From: an uncultured Porphyromonas sp.
GTDB taxonomy: Bacteria; Bacteroidota; Bacteroidia; Bacteroidales; Porphyromonadaceae
Length of the DNA stretch: 8,764 bases
NCBI GenBank assembly: GCA_945965245.1
Contig: CAMFNC010000155.1
Location: forward strand, 1 to 8,764
Direction: 5' to 3'
The number at the start of each line of letters is the position of its first letter. The first letter of the stretch is position 1. Both the position numbers and the translations under genes were made by a program. The notes beneath the pieces are model-generated. The model did not search any database. It was given only the letters and a program-made list of their open reading frames with translations, and was not told the origin of the DNA. This document shows positions 1 to 7,379 of the stretch, one piece after another.

Positions 1-39
1 TCATTACACTATAAAAGAAATAAATAACACTGAATATAT

Positions 40-1380
40 ATGGCTAAGAAACAGGAATCAGCCAGTCTGTCCGAATCACTTTCGGAATACAAAGAACTGA
101 AGGATATTGACAAGGAAACATTGATCAACGTATTGGAGGAATCGTTTCGCAACGTACTGACCAAAATGTTTGGCACGGACGACTCTTTCGATGTAATTAT
201 CAATCCGGAAAAAGGAGACTTCGAAATCTGGCGCACACGCACCGTGGTATCTGACGAATATGCCAAAGGCGAAAACTTCAACCCTATCATGGAGGTATCT
301 TTGACTGAGGCTCACAAGATTGATGAAGAAGCCGAAGAGGGTGAATGGGTTACCGACTCGGTAAACTTTGCTTCATTTGGTCGCCGTGCCGTATTGAACC
401 TGCGTCAGGCACTTTCGAGCAAGGTGCTGGAATTGCAGAAAGGCAACCTCTACAAGAAATTCTCCGAACGGGTAGGCGAGCTCATCTCGGCCGAAGTATA
501 TCAGGTCTGGAAGCGCGAAGCACTGCTTATTGATGACGAAAACAATGAGTTGCTGATGCCCAAGACCGAGCAAATTCCCGGCGATTATTTCCGCAAAGGC
601 GATAATGTGCATGCGGTAATCGAACGTGTGGAAAACGAGAACAACAATCCGCGAATTATCTTGTCACGTACCAGTGGCGAATTCCTGAAGCGATTGCTGG
701 AACTGAACGTGCCTGAAATAGCTGATGGTTTGATTACCGTAAAATGTGTGGCACGTGTGCCGGGCGAACGTGCCAAGATAGCCGTGGAGTCATACGATGA
801 CCGCATTGATCCCGTGGGTGCCTGCGTGGGTATGAACGGTTCGCGTATCCGAGGCATTGTGCGTGAATTGAAGGGTGAAAACATCGACGTAATTCCTTAT
901 ACCGCCAATAAGTTGCTCTTTATTCAGCGCGCACTCAATCCCGCCAAGATTTCTGCCGTAAATCTGAATGAGGAAGAGCATGAAGCAGAAGTATATATGC
1001 GTCCTGAAGAGGTGCCTTTGGCCATCGGCAAAAATGCTTCGAACCTGAAGCTGGCATCATTGCTCACGGGCTATCGCATCGAGGTATTCCGTGATTTGGA
1101 AAACCCCATCGAAGAAGATATTTATCTGGATGAATTTAGCGACGAAATCGAATCTTGGGTGCTGGATGTGCTGAAAAACGCCGGCTATACCACAGCCAAA
1201 CCTGTGCTGCGTCAGGAACGAGAAATGCTGATTAAGCAAACCGATTTGGAGGAGTCCACCATCGACAATGTGCTGCAAGTCTTACGAGCCGAATTCGAAG
1301 AGGATGATAACGAAGAGGAAGGCGAACCCACAGAAGAGGTGGCAGAAGACGAATCGGTAAACGAAGAGCCGCAAGCATAG
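40..1380 (+). CDS. nusA: Transcription termination/antitermination factor NusA
   Basis: NusA binds RNA polymerase and nascent RNA, where it modulates pausing, intrinsic and Rho-dependent termination, and antitermination. The 446-aa product shows the family order: an N-terminal polymerase-binding domain (about residues 10-130), an S1 domain (about 144-212), KH1 (about 230-300) and KH2 (about 305-375). KH1 carries the hallmark DPVGACVGMNGSRIRGI from residue 257, with an intact GXXG loop (GMNG, 264-267). In KH2 the loop reads GKNA (330-333), so its second glycine is replaced. The protein ends in an acidic tail rich in Glu and Asp (about 419-446) and lacks the AR repeats of gammaproteobacterial NusA. 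The ATG at 40 is preceded only by A/T-rich sequence with no clear Shine-Dalgarno, as is common in Bacteroidota. infB follows after 78 nt with no terminator between them, so the two are probably co-transcribed. Identity is essentially certain. Confidence 0.97.
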   Translation: MAKKQESASLSESLSEYKELKDIDKETLINVLEESFRNVLTKMFGTDDSFDVIINPEKGDFEIWRTRTVVSDEYAKGENFNPIMEVSLTEAHKIDEEAEEGEWVTDSVNFASFGRRAVLNLRQALSSKVLELQKGNLYKKFSERVGELISAEVYQVWKREALLIDDENNELLMPKTEQIPGDYFRKGDNVHAVIERVENENNNPRIILSRTSGEFLKRLLELNVPEIADGLITVKCVARVPGERAKIAVESYDDRIDPVGACVGMNGSRIRGIVRELKGENIDVIPYTANKLLFIQRALNPAKISAVNLNEEEHEAEVYMRPEEVPLAIGKNASNLKLASLLTGYRIEVFRDLENPIEEDIYLDEFSDEIESWVLDVLKNAGYTTAKPVLRQEREMLIKQTDLEESTIDNVLQVLRAEFEEDDNEEEGEPTEEVAEDESVNEEPQA

Positions 1381-1458
1381 GGGTAAAAGCCAAATATATT
1401 TACACAAATAACAATCAAAAGACAGCTTAGACAAAGGAGCAGCCGAAAATTATAGAGT

Positions 1459-4425
1459 ATGGGAAAAATCAAATTATTAAAATTAGCAAAGGAGTTGGGC
1501 GTTGGTGTGGCTTCACTTACAGATGCTTTGCAGGGCAAAGGTTTCGAAGTGGAAAACAATCCCAATGCGCGTATAGGTAAAGAGGAGTTCGATGTATTGT
1601 TGAATGAGATGGTCAAGTCCAAAGAGGAACGTGACCACATTACCAAGGTATTTCTGCGAGATCCCAATGAATCTGCAAACCAGAGAGTAGCCGAACAGTC
1701 TGCTGCTCCGAAAAAAGAAATGCCGATGTCTCAGCATCCGAAAGAACAGGTAATCAGGGCTTCTGTGTCCGAATCGGACAAGCCTAAATTTAAGGTAGTG
1801 GATAAGATTGACCTGAATGCCAACAAACCGAAACCTGCCAACAAACCTGTCTCTGCCACCCACAAAGTGGAAGAAAAACCCAAACAAGCAGCTCCGAAGC
1901 CTCACATTGAGGCTCCGAAAGTCGAAAAACAACAACAGCCTGCAAAAGATAAGACACCGACACAGCTCAAGGTTGAATCCCATACTCCGACCGAAAAGCC
2001 CGTGACTGCTGCTCCCAAACCGAATACTGAAGCTCCCAAGGCTGACAAGCAAGAAGAGAAACCGGCTGTAAGATCAACCATTGTGGATCAATCCAAACCC
2101 GCCGATTTACCCACTGTGGCTCCTACATTGAACGGGCCTAAAGTGGTCGGCAATATCGACCTCAGTCAGTTCAAAAATGACAGCGGTCGCGGTCGTGGTG
2201 ACAAGAAAAAAGGTAAGCGCACTCGCACAACCACCAGCGGTCAGCACGTCAATATTGACGAAGAAATCAAGAAAGCCAACAAGGGCAGCGGCAAAAACGG
2301 CCAACGTAATCAACAAGGCAAAGGTGGAAACCAACAAGGTGGACAAAAGAATGCCGGTAAGCCCGAAGGCAACAAGGGCGGCGGAAATAAATCCACAGGT
2401 AATGCCGATGCCAACAAAGGCAATAATAACAATCAACAGAATAAGGGTCAAGGCAGCAACAATGCTGCCAAGAAAACCGGTCGCAAGCAACGTGAACGCG
2501 AGCGTGACAAGGCGGCTCTGACGCAAGAAGAAATAGACAAGGCGGTTAAGGAAAACTTGGCTCGATTGACCAATAAGTCTACCGAAACCAGCCGTGCCGC
2601 CAAACGCAGAAAGGATAAGCGTGATGCACGTAATGCCGCGGCACGTGATGCTATGAATATGGCCGAAGATCAGACCATCCAGCTGACCGAGTTCGTTACC
2701 GTGAGTGACCTTGCCACGCTGATGGATGTGCAGGTAAACGAAGTTATCAAAACCTGTATGGAAATCGGTTTGATGGTCAATATCAACCAACGTCTGGAGG
2801 CCGATACCATCAACCTTCTGGCAGAAGAATTCGGCTTCAAGACCGAATTTGTGAGCGCATCTGTGGTAGAAGCCATCGAAAACGCGGAGGAGGAAGATGA
2901 TCCCAATGATATGGTAGAACGTCCACCTATTGTTACGGTAATGGGACACGTGGATCACGGTAAAACTTCTCTATTGGATCGCATCCGCAATACCAATGTG
3001 ATTGCCGGTGAAGCCGGAGGTATTACCCAGCACATCGGGGCATACAATCTGACATTGGAAAACGGCAAGCATATCACATTCTTGGATACTCCGGGACACG
3101 AAGCCTTTACCGCCATGCGCGCCCGCGGTGCCAAAATCACAGATATTGCCATTATCATCATTGCCGCAGATGACAGTGTGATGCCTCAGACCAAAGAGGC
3201 CATCAACCATGCTTCGGCTGCCGGTGTGCCCATCGTTTTTGCCATCAATAAGATTGACAACCCCTCTGCCAATCCGGATAAAATCCGTGAGGAACTGGCA
3301 GCCATGAACTATCTGGTGGAAGAATGGGGTGGTAAATATCAATGTCAGGAAATCAGTGCCAAGAAAGGTGTCAACATTGATAAACTGTTGGAAAAAGTAC
3401 TGCTGGAGGCCGAATTATTGGAATTGAAGGCCAATCCCAAGCGTAATGCCATGGGTAATATCATAGAATCTTCATTGGACAAAGGTCGTGGTTACATTGC
3501 CACCGTGATGGTGCAAAACGGTACTCTCCGTGTGGGTGATACGGTTTTGGCCGGTACGCATTATGGCCGAGTGAAGGCAATGTTTAACGAGCGTAACCAA
3601 CGTGTCAAGGAGGCTGGTCCGAGCGTGCCTGTTTTGCTGCTTGGTCTAAATGGTGCTCCCACGGCCGGTGACAATTTCCACGTATTGGATACCGAACAAG
3701 AAGCCCGCGCCATTGCCACCAAACGTGAGCAACTGCAACGTGAACAGGACAACCGCATGAAACGTGGTCTGACTCTGGAAGAACTGGCTCGCCGCAAAGC
3801 TCTGGGCAACTTCCAAGAATTGAACTTGATTATTAAGGGAGACGTGGACGGCTCGGTAGAGGCTCTGGCAGACTCGCTGGCAGGTCTTTCCACAGAAGAA
3901 ATACAAGTGAACGTAATCCACAAGGGTGTGGGTCAGATATCGGAATCGGATGTGGTATTGGCTTCTGCCTCTTCTGCCATCGTTATTGGTTTCCAAGTAC
4001 GTCCCAGTGCGTCGGCACGCAGACTGGCAGAACAGGAGGGAGTGGAAATTCGCACCTATTCTATCATCTACGATACTATCGAGGAGGTGAAATCTGCCAT
4101 GGAAGGTATGCTTTCTCCTGAGATCAAAGAGCAAATCACAGCCAACTTGGAAGTATTGCAAGTATTTAAAGTCAGCAAGGTGGGTTCTGTGGCCGGCTGT
4201 ATGGTTACGGATGGTAAGATTAAGCGTACCCATAAGATTCGACTCATTCGTGATGGTATAGTGAAGTATGCCGGCGAATTAGGCTCACTCAAGCGCTATA
4301 AAGACGATGCTAAGGAAGTGGTGGCCGGTCAGGACTGTGGTCTGAATATCGACGGTTACAACGACATCATGGTGGGCGATATTATCGAAGCCTACGAGGA
4401 AATCGAAATCAAGAAAACGCTGTAA
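1459..4425 (+). CDS. infB: Translation initiation factor IF-2
   Basis: IF-2 is the GTPase that brings initiator fMet-tRNA to the 30S subunit and promotes 50S joining. The 988-aa product starts with an IF2_N subdomain (about 1-51), then a long polar linker (about 80-345) and a basic, probably helical stretch (about 345-400). A second IF2_N-like subdomain (about 407-468) precedes the G domain. All GTPase motifs are intact: G1 GHVDHGKT (496-503), G2 GGITQHIG (520-527), G3 DTPGH (543-547), G4 NKID (597-600) and G5 SAK (633-635). Beta-barrel domain II (about 660-755), domain III (about 788-885) and the fMet-tRNA-binding domain IV (about 902-984) follow. Domain IV keeps both conserved cysteines, in CMVT (914-917) and QDCG (Cys960). 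The linker contains a Lys/Pro/Ala-rich part with an internal repeat, an RGRG patch at 244-247 and a Gly/Asn/Gln/Lys-rich tract at 275-335. The length is normal for Bacteroidales. A purine run AAAGGAG (1433-1439) lies 19 nt before the ATG, farther than a standard Shine-Dalgarno. Probably in one transcript with nusA. Confidence 0.99.
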   Translation: MGKIKLLKLAKELGVGVASLTDALQGKGFEVENNPNARIGKEEFDVLLNEMVKSKEERDHITKVFLRDPNESANQRVAEQSAAPKKEMPMSQHPKEQVIRASVSESDKPKFKVVDKIDLNANKPKPANKPVSATHKVEEKPKQAAPKPHIEAPKVEKQQQPAKDKTPTQLKVESHTPTEKPVTAAPKPNTEAPKADKQEEKPAVRSTIVDQSKPADLPTVAPTLNGPKVVGNIDLSQFKNDSGRGRGDKKKGKRTRTTTSGQHVNIDEEIKKANKGSGKNGQRNQQGKGGNQQGGQKNAGKPEGNKGGGNKSTGNADANKGNNNNQQNKGQGSNNAAKKTGRKQRERERDKAALTQEEIDKAVKENLARLTNKSTETSRAAKRRKDKRDARNAAARDAMNMAEDQTIQLTEFVTVSDLATLMDVQVNEVIKTCMEIGLMVNINQRLEADTINLLAEEFGFKTEFVSASVVEAIENAEEEDDPNDMVERPPIVTVMGHVDHGKTSLLDRIRNTNVIAGEAGGITQHIGAYNLTLENGKHITFLDTPGHEAFTAMRARGAKITDIAIIIIAADDSVMPQTKEAINHASAAGVPIVFAINKIDNPSANPDKIREELAAMNYLVEEWGGKYQCQEISAKKGVNIDKLLEKVLLEAELLELKANPKRNAMGNIIESSLDKGRGYIATVMVQNGTLRVGDTVLAGTHYGRVKAMFNERNQRVKEAGPSVPVLLLGLNGAPTAGDNFHVLDTEQEARAIATKREQLQREQDNRMKRGLTLEELARRKALGNFQELNLIIKGDVDGSVEALADSLAGLSTEEIQVNVIHKGVGQISESDVVLASASSAIVIGFQVRPSASARRLAEQEGVEIRTYSIIYDTIEEVKSAMEGMLSPEIKEQITANLEVLQVFKVSKVGSVAGCMVTDGKIKRTHKIRLIRDGIVKYAGELGSLKRYKDDAKEVVAGQDCGLNIDGYNDIMVGDIIEAYEEIEIKKTL
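1888..2052 (+). repeat. Imperfect direct repeat in the IF-2 linker coding sequence
   Basis: Two 15-codon units encode the pattern AAPKPxxEAPKxxKQ. The first is at 1888-1932 (residues 144-158) and the second at 2008-2052 (residues 184-198). They are spaced exactly 40 codons (120 nt) apart and are in the same frame. The protein pattern is better conserved than the DNA, because synonymous codons differ, as in the alanine and proline codons. This fits an old internal duplication or selection on linker composition rather than a recent tandem duplication. It lies wholly within infB. Confidence 0.7.
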
Positions 4426-4437
4426 TATAAACAAATG

Positions 4438-4480
4438 CGGCTCGGAACAGTGATACGACTTTGCCCCGAGCCGTTTTTTT
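4438..4480 (+). terminator. Rho-independent terminator after infB
   Basis: CGGCTCGG (4438-4445) is perfectly complementary to CCGAGCCG (4466-4473), giving an 8-bp GC-rich stem with a 20-nt loop. Seven T residues follow at once (4474-4480). The stem starts 13 nt after the infB stop codon. The position and structure fit an intrinsic terminator for the nusA-infB transcript. The opposite strand has only a broken A/T stretch next to the stem, so a bidirectional role is less likely. Confidence 0.9.
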
Positions 4481-4525
4481 ATTATTCAAAATATCTTTTA
4501 ATTATTCATTTCGAGTTTTAGCGAT

Positions 4526-5065
4526 ATGAATTGGTTGGACTTATTGATTATCATCATTGTGGTGCTTTCCATTATCGGAGGTTTCAGTCGCGGCGCTCTC
4601 AAAACATTGCTCCTGATAGCCTCTGTGGTAGTAGCCATACGCGAAAGTTGGCGCATTACTCCCTGGGTGAGCGATATGTTGGCCAAAAACTTCAGTATCA
4701 CCGGCTCCTTCTCTTCGTTTTTCACCTCGGTGGTTGCATTCTTGATCGTTTTCGGTGTTTGTTGGATAATCTCCATTTTCTTAAACAAACTGCCCAAACT
4801 GGGACTTCTGGGACTTTTGAACCGATTGGTGGGTGCCGCATGCGGATTTATCATCAGCGTACTCATATTCGGTTATCTCAGTTTTGCGGCAGACAAGATG
4901 TTTCCGGTCGATTTCCCGGATGAGACCGGCATGCAGACAGAAGAAACAGTCAGGCAAGACGCACGTTTGGAATCACGATATTACTTTCGCATCCAAAGTT
5001 TTATTGAGGGATTTCATTGGCAGGAATATATACACAAGTTGAAACATACAACTCAAGAAGAATAA
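4526..5065 (+). CDS. CvpA-family integral membrane protein
   Basis: This 179-aa protein resembles the CvpA (colicin V production) family of small inner-membrane proteins, whose molecular role is poorly defined. It has four likely membrane segments at about residues 5-20, 25-39, 66-86 and 100-120. The family hallmarks are visible: a first helix followed by GGFSRGALKTLL (18-29), where an Arg-Gly pair begins the second segment, and NRLVGAACGF (99-108) ahead of the last segment. The C-terminal 55 residues or so are charged and probably cytoplasmic. The ATG at 4526 begins directly with the first helix and has no obvious Shine-Dalgarno. The gene sits after the infB terminator and before sufB, so it is either monocistronic or leads the suf transcript. 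A direct role in Fe-S assembly cannot be inferred from sequence. Family assignment is fairly secure; function is unknown. Confidence 0.85.
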   Translation: MNWLDLLIIIIVVLSIIGGFSRGALKTLLLIASVVVAIRESWRITPWVSDMLAKNFSITGSFSSFFTSVVAFLIVFGVCWIISIFLNKLPKLGLLGLLNRLVGAACGFIISVLIFGYLSFAADKMFPVDFPDETGMQTEETVRQDARLESRYYFRIQSFIEGFHWQEYIHKLKHTTQEE

Positions 5066-5078
5066 ATAACTACTGAAA

Positions 5079-5112
5079 AAGAACGGTATTCAACATTTGA
5101 ATTCCGTTTCTT
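5079..5112. promoter_or_regulatory. Inverted repeat / imperfect hairpin upstream of sufB
   Basis: The arms 5079-5093 and 5097-5112 can form 14 Watson-Crick pairs around a 3-nt centre (CAT, 5094-5096), with one T-T mismatch (5087/5103) and one bulged T (5109). The core ATTCAA-CAT-TTGAAT (5088-5102) is a perfect 6-3-6 inverted repeat. It begins 13 nt after the cvpA stop and ends 32 nt before the sufB ATG. It could be an operator for a dimeric regulator, a weak terminator or attenuator (interrupted T-rich sequence overlaps and follows the right arm), or an mRNA-processing or stability hairpin. The structure is seen directly; the function is inference. Confidence 0.5.
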
Positions 5113-5144
5113 GTTTGAAAGGTGTAGTTCAATCAATAGATTTT

Positions 5145-6587
5145 ATGCAAGACGATCATATTATAGACGAGATAACCCGTGGCGATTATAAATACGGATT
5201 TACCACTAATGTGGAAACGGAAACCATCGGTAAAGGATTAAGCGAAGAAACTGTTCGGTTGATTTCCGAAAAGAAAGGAGAGCCGGAGTGGTTACTCGAA
5301 TTTCGATTGGAAGCCTATCGGTATTGGCAGACGCTCAAATTGCCTACGTGGGCGCATCTCGGTATCCCCGAAATCAATTATCAAGATATTATTTATTACG
5401 CTGCTCCGGTCAAAGAAGAAGGCCCCAAGAGCCTTGATGAAGTGGATCCGGAGTTGCTGAAGACATTCGAGAAGTTGGGTATTCCGCTTGAAGAGCAGAA
5501 AATGCTCAGCGGTATGGCTGTGGATGCCGTGATGGATAGTGTTTCGGTAAAAACCACATTCAAAGAGAAGCTGGCAGAAAAGGGCGTTATTTTTTGCTCC
5601 TTTAGCGAGGCAGTAAAGCAATTTCCCGACTTGGTAAAAAAATATTTGGGTTCGGTGGTTTCACCCAAGGACAATTTTTTTGCCGCACTTAACTCGGCTG
5701 TTTTTAGCGATGGTTCATTTGTCTATATTCCCAAAGGCGTTCGCTGCCCGATGGAACTTTCTACCTATTTCCGCATCAATGCCATGAATACCGGCCAATT
5801 CGAACGCACTCTGATAGTGGCAGACGAAGACGCTTATGTGAGCTATCTGGAGGGTTGCACGGCACCTCAGCGTGATGAGAACCAACTCCATGCCGCCATC
5901 GTGGAAATTATTGTGGAGCATAATGCCGAAGTCAAATATTCCACGGTGCAAAACTGGTATCCGGGCGATAAAGAGGGCAAAGGCGGTATCTATAACTTTG
6001 TGACCAAGCGAGGCCTATGTCGTGGCGAAAACTCCAAACTGTCTTGGACGCAAGTGGAAACCGGCTCTGCCATCACTTGGAAGTATCCCAGTTGCATCCT
6101 TCGGGGCGACAATTCCATAGCAGAGTTCTATTCTGTGGCTGTGACCAACAACTATCAGCAAGCCGATACCGGCACCAAAATGATTCATATCGGCAAAAAC
6201 ACCAAAAGCCGAATTGTATCCAAAGGCATCTCTGCAGGCAAAAGCGAAAACAGCTATCGTGGTTTGGTGCGTATAGCCAAAACGGCAGAAAACGCCAAGA
6301 ACCACTCCCAATGCGACAGTCTGCTATTGGGAGACCAATGCGGTGCCCACACATTCCCCTACGCACAGGTGGACAATAACACTGCCATCATCGAGCACGA
6401 AGCCACCACCAGCAAAATCAGCGAAGACCAGCTCTTCTATTGTAATCAGCGCGGCATCGGAACCGAAGAGGCCATCGGCCTTATCGTGAACGGCTATGCC
6501 AAAGAAGTAATGAACAAGCTGCCGATGGAGTTTGCCGTGGAGGCGCAAAAATTGCTAAGCGTATCCTTGGAAGGCTCTGTGGGCTAA
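5145..6587 (+). CDS. sufB: Fe-S cluster assembly scaffold protein SufB
   Basis: SufB is the main scaffold subunit of the cytoplasmic SufBCD complex, on which nascent Fe-S clusters are built. I place the start at the ATG at 5145, giving 480 aa that begin MQDDHIIDEI. The frame stays open upstream to a TTG at 5097, but those 16 extra residues overlap the inverted repeat and do not resemble a SufB N-terminus. Family hallmarks include GEPEWLLEFRL near the N-terminus, EGCTAP with Cys238 (likely the counterpart of the E. coli cysteine that accepts sulfur), HSQCDSLL with Cys390, EHEATT with Glu419, and QLFYCNQRG near the C-terminus. Cys390 and Glu419 match in position the residues implicated in cluster assembly in E. 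coli SufB (Cys405 and Glu434). The length is normal. A purine run AAAGG (5118-5122) lies about 22 nt before the ATG. sufC follows after 36 nt. Confidence 0.97.
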   Translation: MQDDHIIDEITRGDYKYGFTTNVETETIGKGLSEETVRLISEKKGEPEWLLEFRLEAYRYWQTLKLPTWAHLGIPEINYQDIIYYAAPVKEEGPKSLDEVDPELLKTFEKLGIPLEEQKMLSGMAVDAVMDSVSVKTTFKEKLAEKGVIFCSFSEAVKQFPDLVKKYLGSVVSPKDNFFAALNSAVFSDGSFVYIPKGVRCPMELSTYFRINAMNTGQFERTLIVADEDAYVSYLEGCTAPQRDENQLHAAIVEIIVEHNAEVKYSTVQNWYPGDKEGKGGIYNFVTKRGLCRGENSKLSWTQVETGSAITWKYPSCILRGDNSIAEFYSVAVTNNYQQADTGTKMIHIGKNTKSRIVSKGISAGKSENSYRGLVRIAKTAENAKNHSQCDSLLLGDQCGAHTFPYAQVDNNTAIIEHEATTSKISEDQLFYCNQRGIGTEEAIGLIVNGYAKEVMNKLPMEFAVEAQKLLSVSLEGSVG

Positions 6588-6623
6588 TCAACCAATCCAT
6601 CACATATTACAATCACTTATCAC

Positions 6624-7376
6624 ATGTTAGAAATAAAAAACCTACACGCCTCTATCGGCGACAAAGAGATACTCAAAGGTATTAACCTTACCATTCGTCC
6701 GGGTGAAGTACATGCCATTATGGGACCCAACGGTTCTGGTAAAAGCACACTGAGCAGTGTTTTGGTGGGTCATCCTTCTTTTACCGTTACAGATGGTTCG
6801 GTTTCTTTTCTCGGTCAGGATTTGCTCAGCCTGCCGCCCGAAGAGCGTGCCCATCTCGGTATTTTCCTGAGCTTTCAATATCCGGTGGAAATCCCCGGTG
6901 TAAGCATGGTTAATTTCATGCGTGCTGCCGTCAATGAGCACCGTAAGGCTACCCAGCAACCGCCCATCTCCGCCAGTGACTTTTTGAAGCTGATGCGCGA
7001 AAAGCGTGCCATCGTGGAGTTGGACAATAAATTGGCAAGTCGCTCCGTAAACGAGGGGTTCTCCGGTGGTGAAAAGAAACGCAACGAAATCTTCCAAATG
7101 GCTATCCTCGAACCCAAGTTAGCCATCTTGGATGAGACCGACAGCGGTTTGGATATTGATGCTCTTCGTGTGGTGGCACGCGGTGTAAATGAATTGCGTA
7201 CTCCCGAAAACGCCGCCATTGTGATCACACACTATCAGCGACTTCTGGACTATATCAAACCGGACTTCGTACATGTGCTGTATAAAGGTCGCATTGTGCG
7301 CAGCGCGGGCCCCGAACTGGCTTTGGAACTTGAAGAACGTGGATACGATTGGATCAAAGAAGAGGTGGGAGAGTAG
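6624..7376 (+). CDS. sufC: Fe-S cluster assembly ATPase SufC
   Basis: SufC is the soluble ABC-type ATPase of the SufBCD complex. Its ATP-driven dimerisation reshapes the SufB-SufD pair during cluster assembly. The 250-aa product has every ATPase motif: Walker A GPNGSGKST (34-42), the Q-loop glutamine in FLSFQYP (Gln85), the signature FSGGEKKR (146-153), Walker B LAILDE (166-171) with catalytic Glu171, the D-loop SGLD (174-177) and the H-loop His203 in ITHYQ. The ETDSGLDIDALR stretch (171-182) and the GFSGGEKKRNEI version of the signature separate SufC from ABC transporter ATPases. There are no membrane segments. The ATG at 6624 fits the family N-terminus (MLEIKNLHA), although no Shine-Dalgarno is obvious in the 36-nt gap after sufB. 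sufD starts 3 nt after its stop, which indicates tight co-expression. Confidence 0.98.
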   Translation: MLEIKNLHASIGDKEILKGINLTIRPGEVHAIMGPNGSGKSTLSSVLVGHPSFTVTDGSVSFLGQDLLSLPPEERAHLGIFLSFQYPVEIPGVSMVNFMRAAVNEHRKATQQPPISASDFLKLMREKRAIVELDNKLASRSVNEGFSGGEKKRNEIFQMAILEPKLAILDETDSGLDIDALRVVARGVNELRTPENAAIVITHYQRLLDYIKPDFVHVLYKGRIVRSAGPELALELEERGYDWIKEEVGE

Positions 7377-7379
7377 GAT

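Noticed and set aside
1..27. Possible 3' end of an upstream gene such as rimP before nusA
   Set aside because: Frames read from positions 1 and 3 reach stops at 25-27 and 12-14, but the few residues visible are too short to identify. The expectation of rimP rests only on typical gene order.
1395..1402. TATATTTA in the nusA-infB gap as a -7 promoter box
   Set aside because: It lacks the final G of TAnnTTTG, and no TTTG lies at the proper distance upstream. There is also no terminator after nusA that would call for a separate infB promoter.
2177..2521. A 114-aa plus-strand frame overlapping infB out of frame
   Set aside because: Its Lys/Ala/Thr/Val-rich composition follows from reading the biased linker in a shifted frame. 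It has no recognisable domain and no start signal.
2107..2958. A 283-aa open frame on the minus strand opposite infB, with hydrophobic, membrane-like stretches
   Set aside because: It is the antisense of the Asn/Lys/Gly/Gln-rich linker and second IF2_N region. Complements of polar codons give Leu/Ile/Val/Phe runs, so the apparent membrane segments are an artefact. infB is unquestionably coding here.
5114..5144. TTTG (5114-5117), 19 nt, then TAGATTTT (5137-5144), which resembles a Bacteroidales -33/-7 promoter
   Set aside because: The spacing is good, but the transcript would start a few bases inside the sufB coding sequence and lose its ATG at 5145. No alternative start lies close downstream, so this is probably a chance match in A/T-rich DNA.
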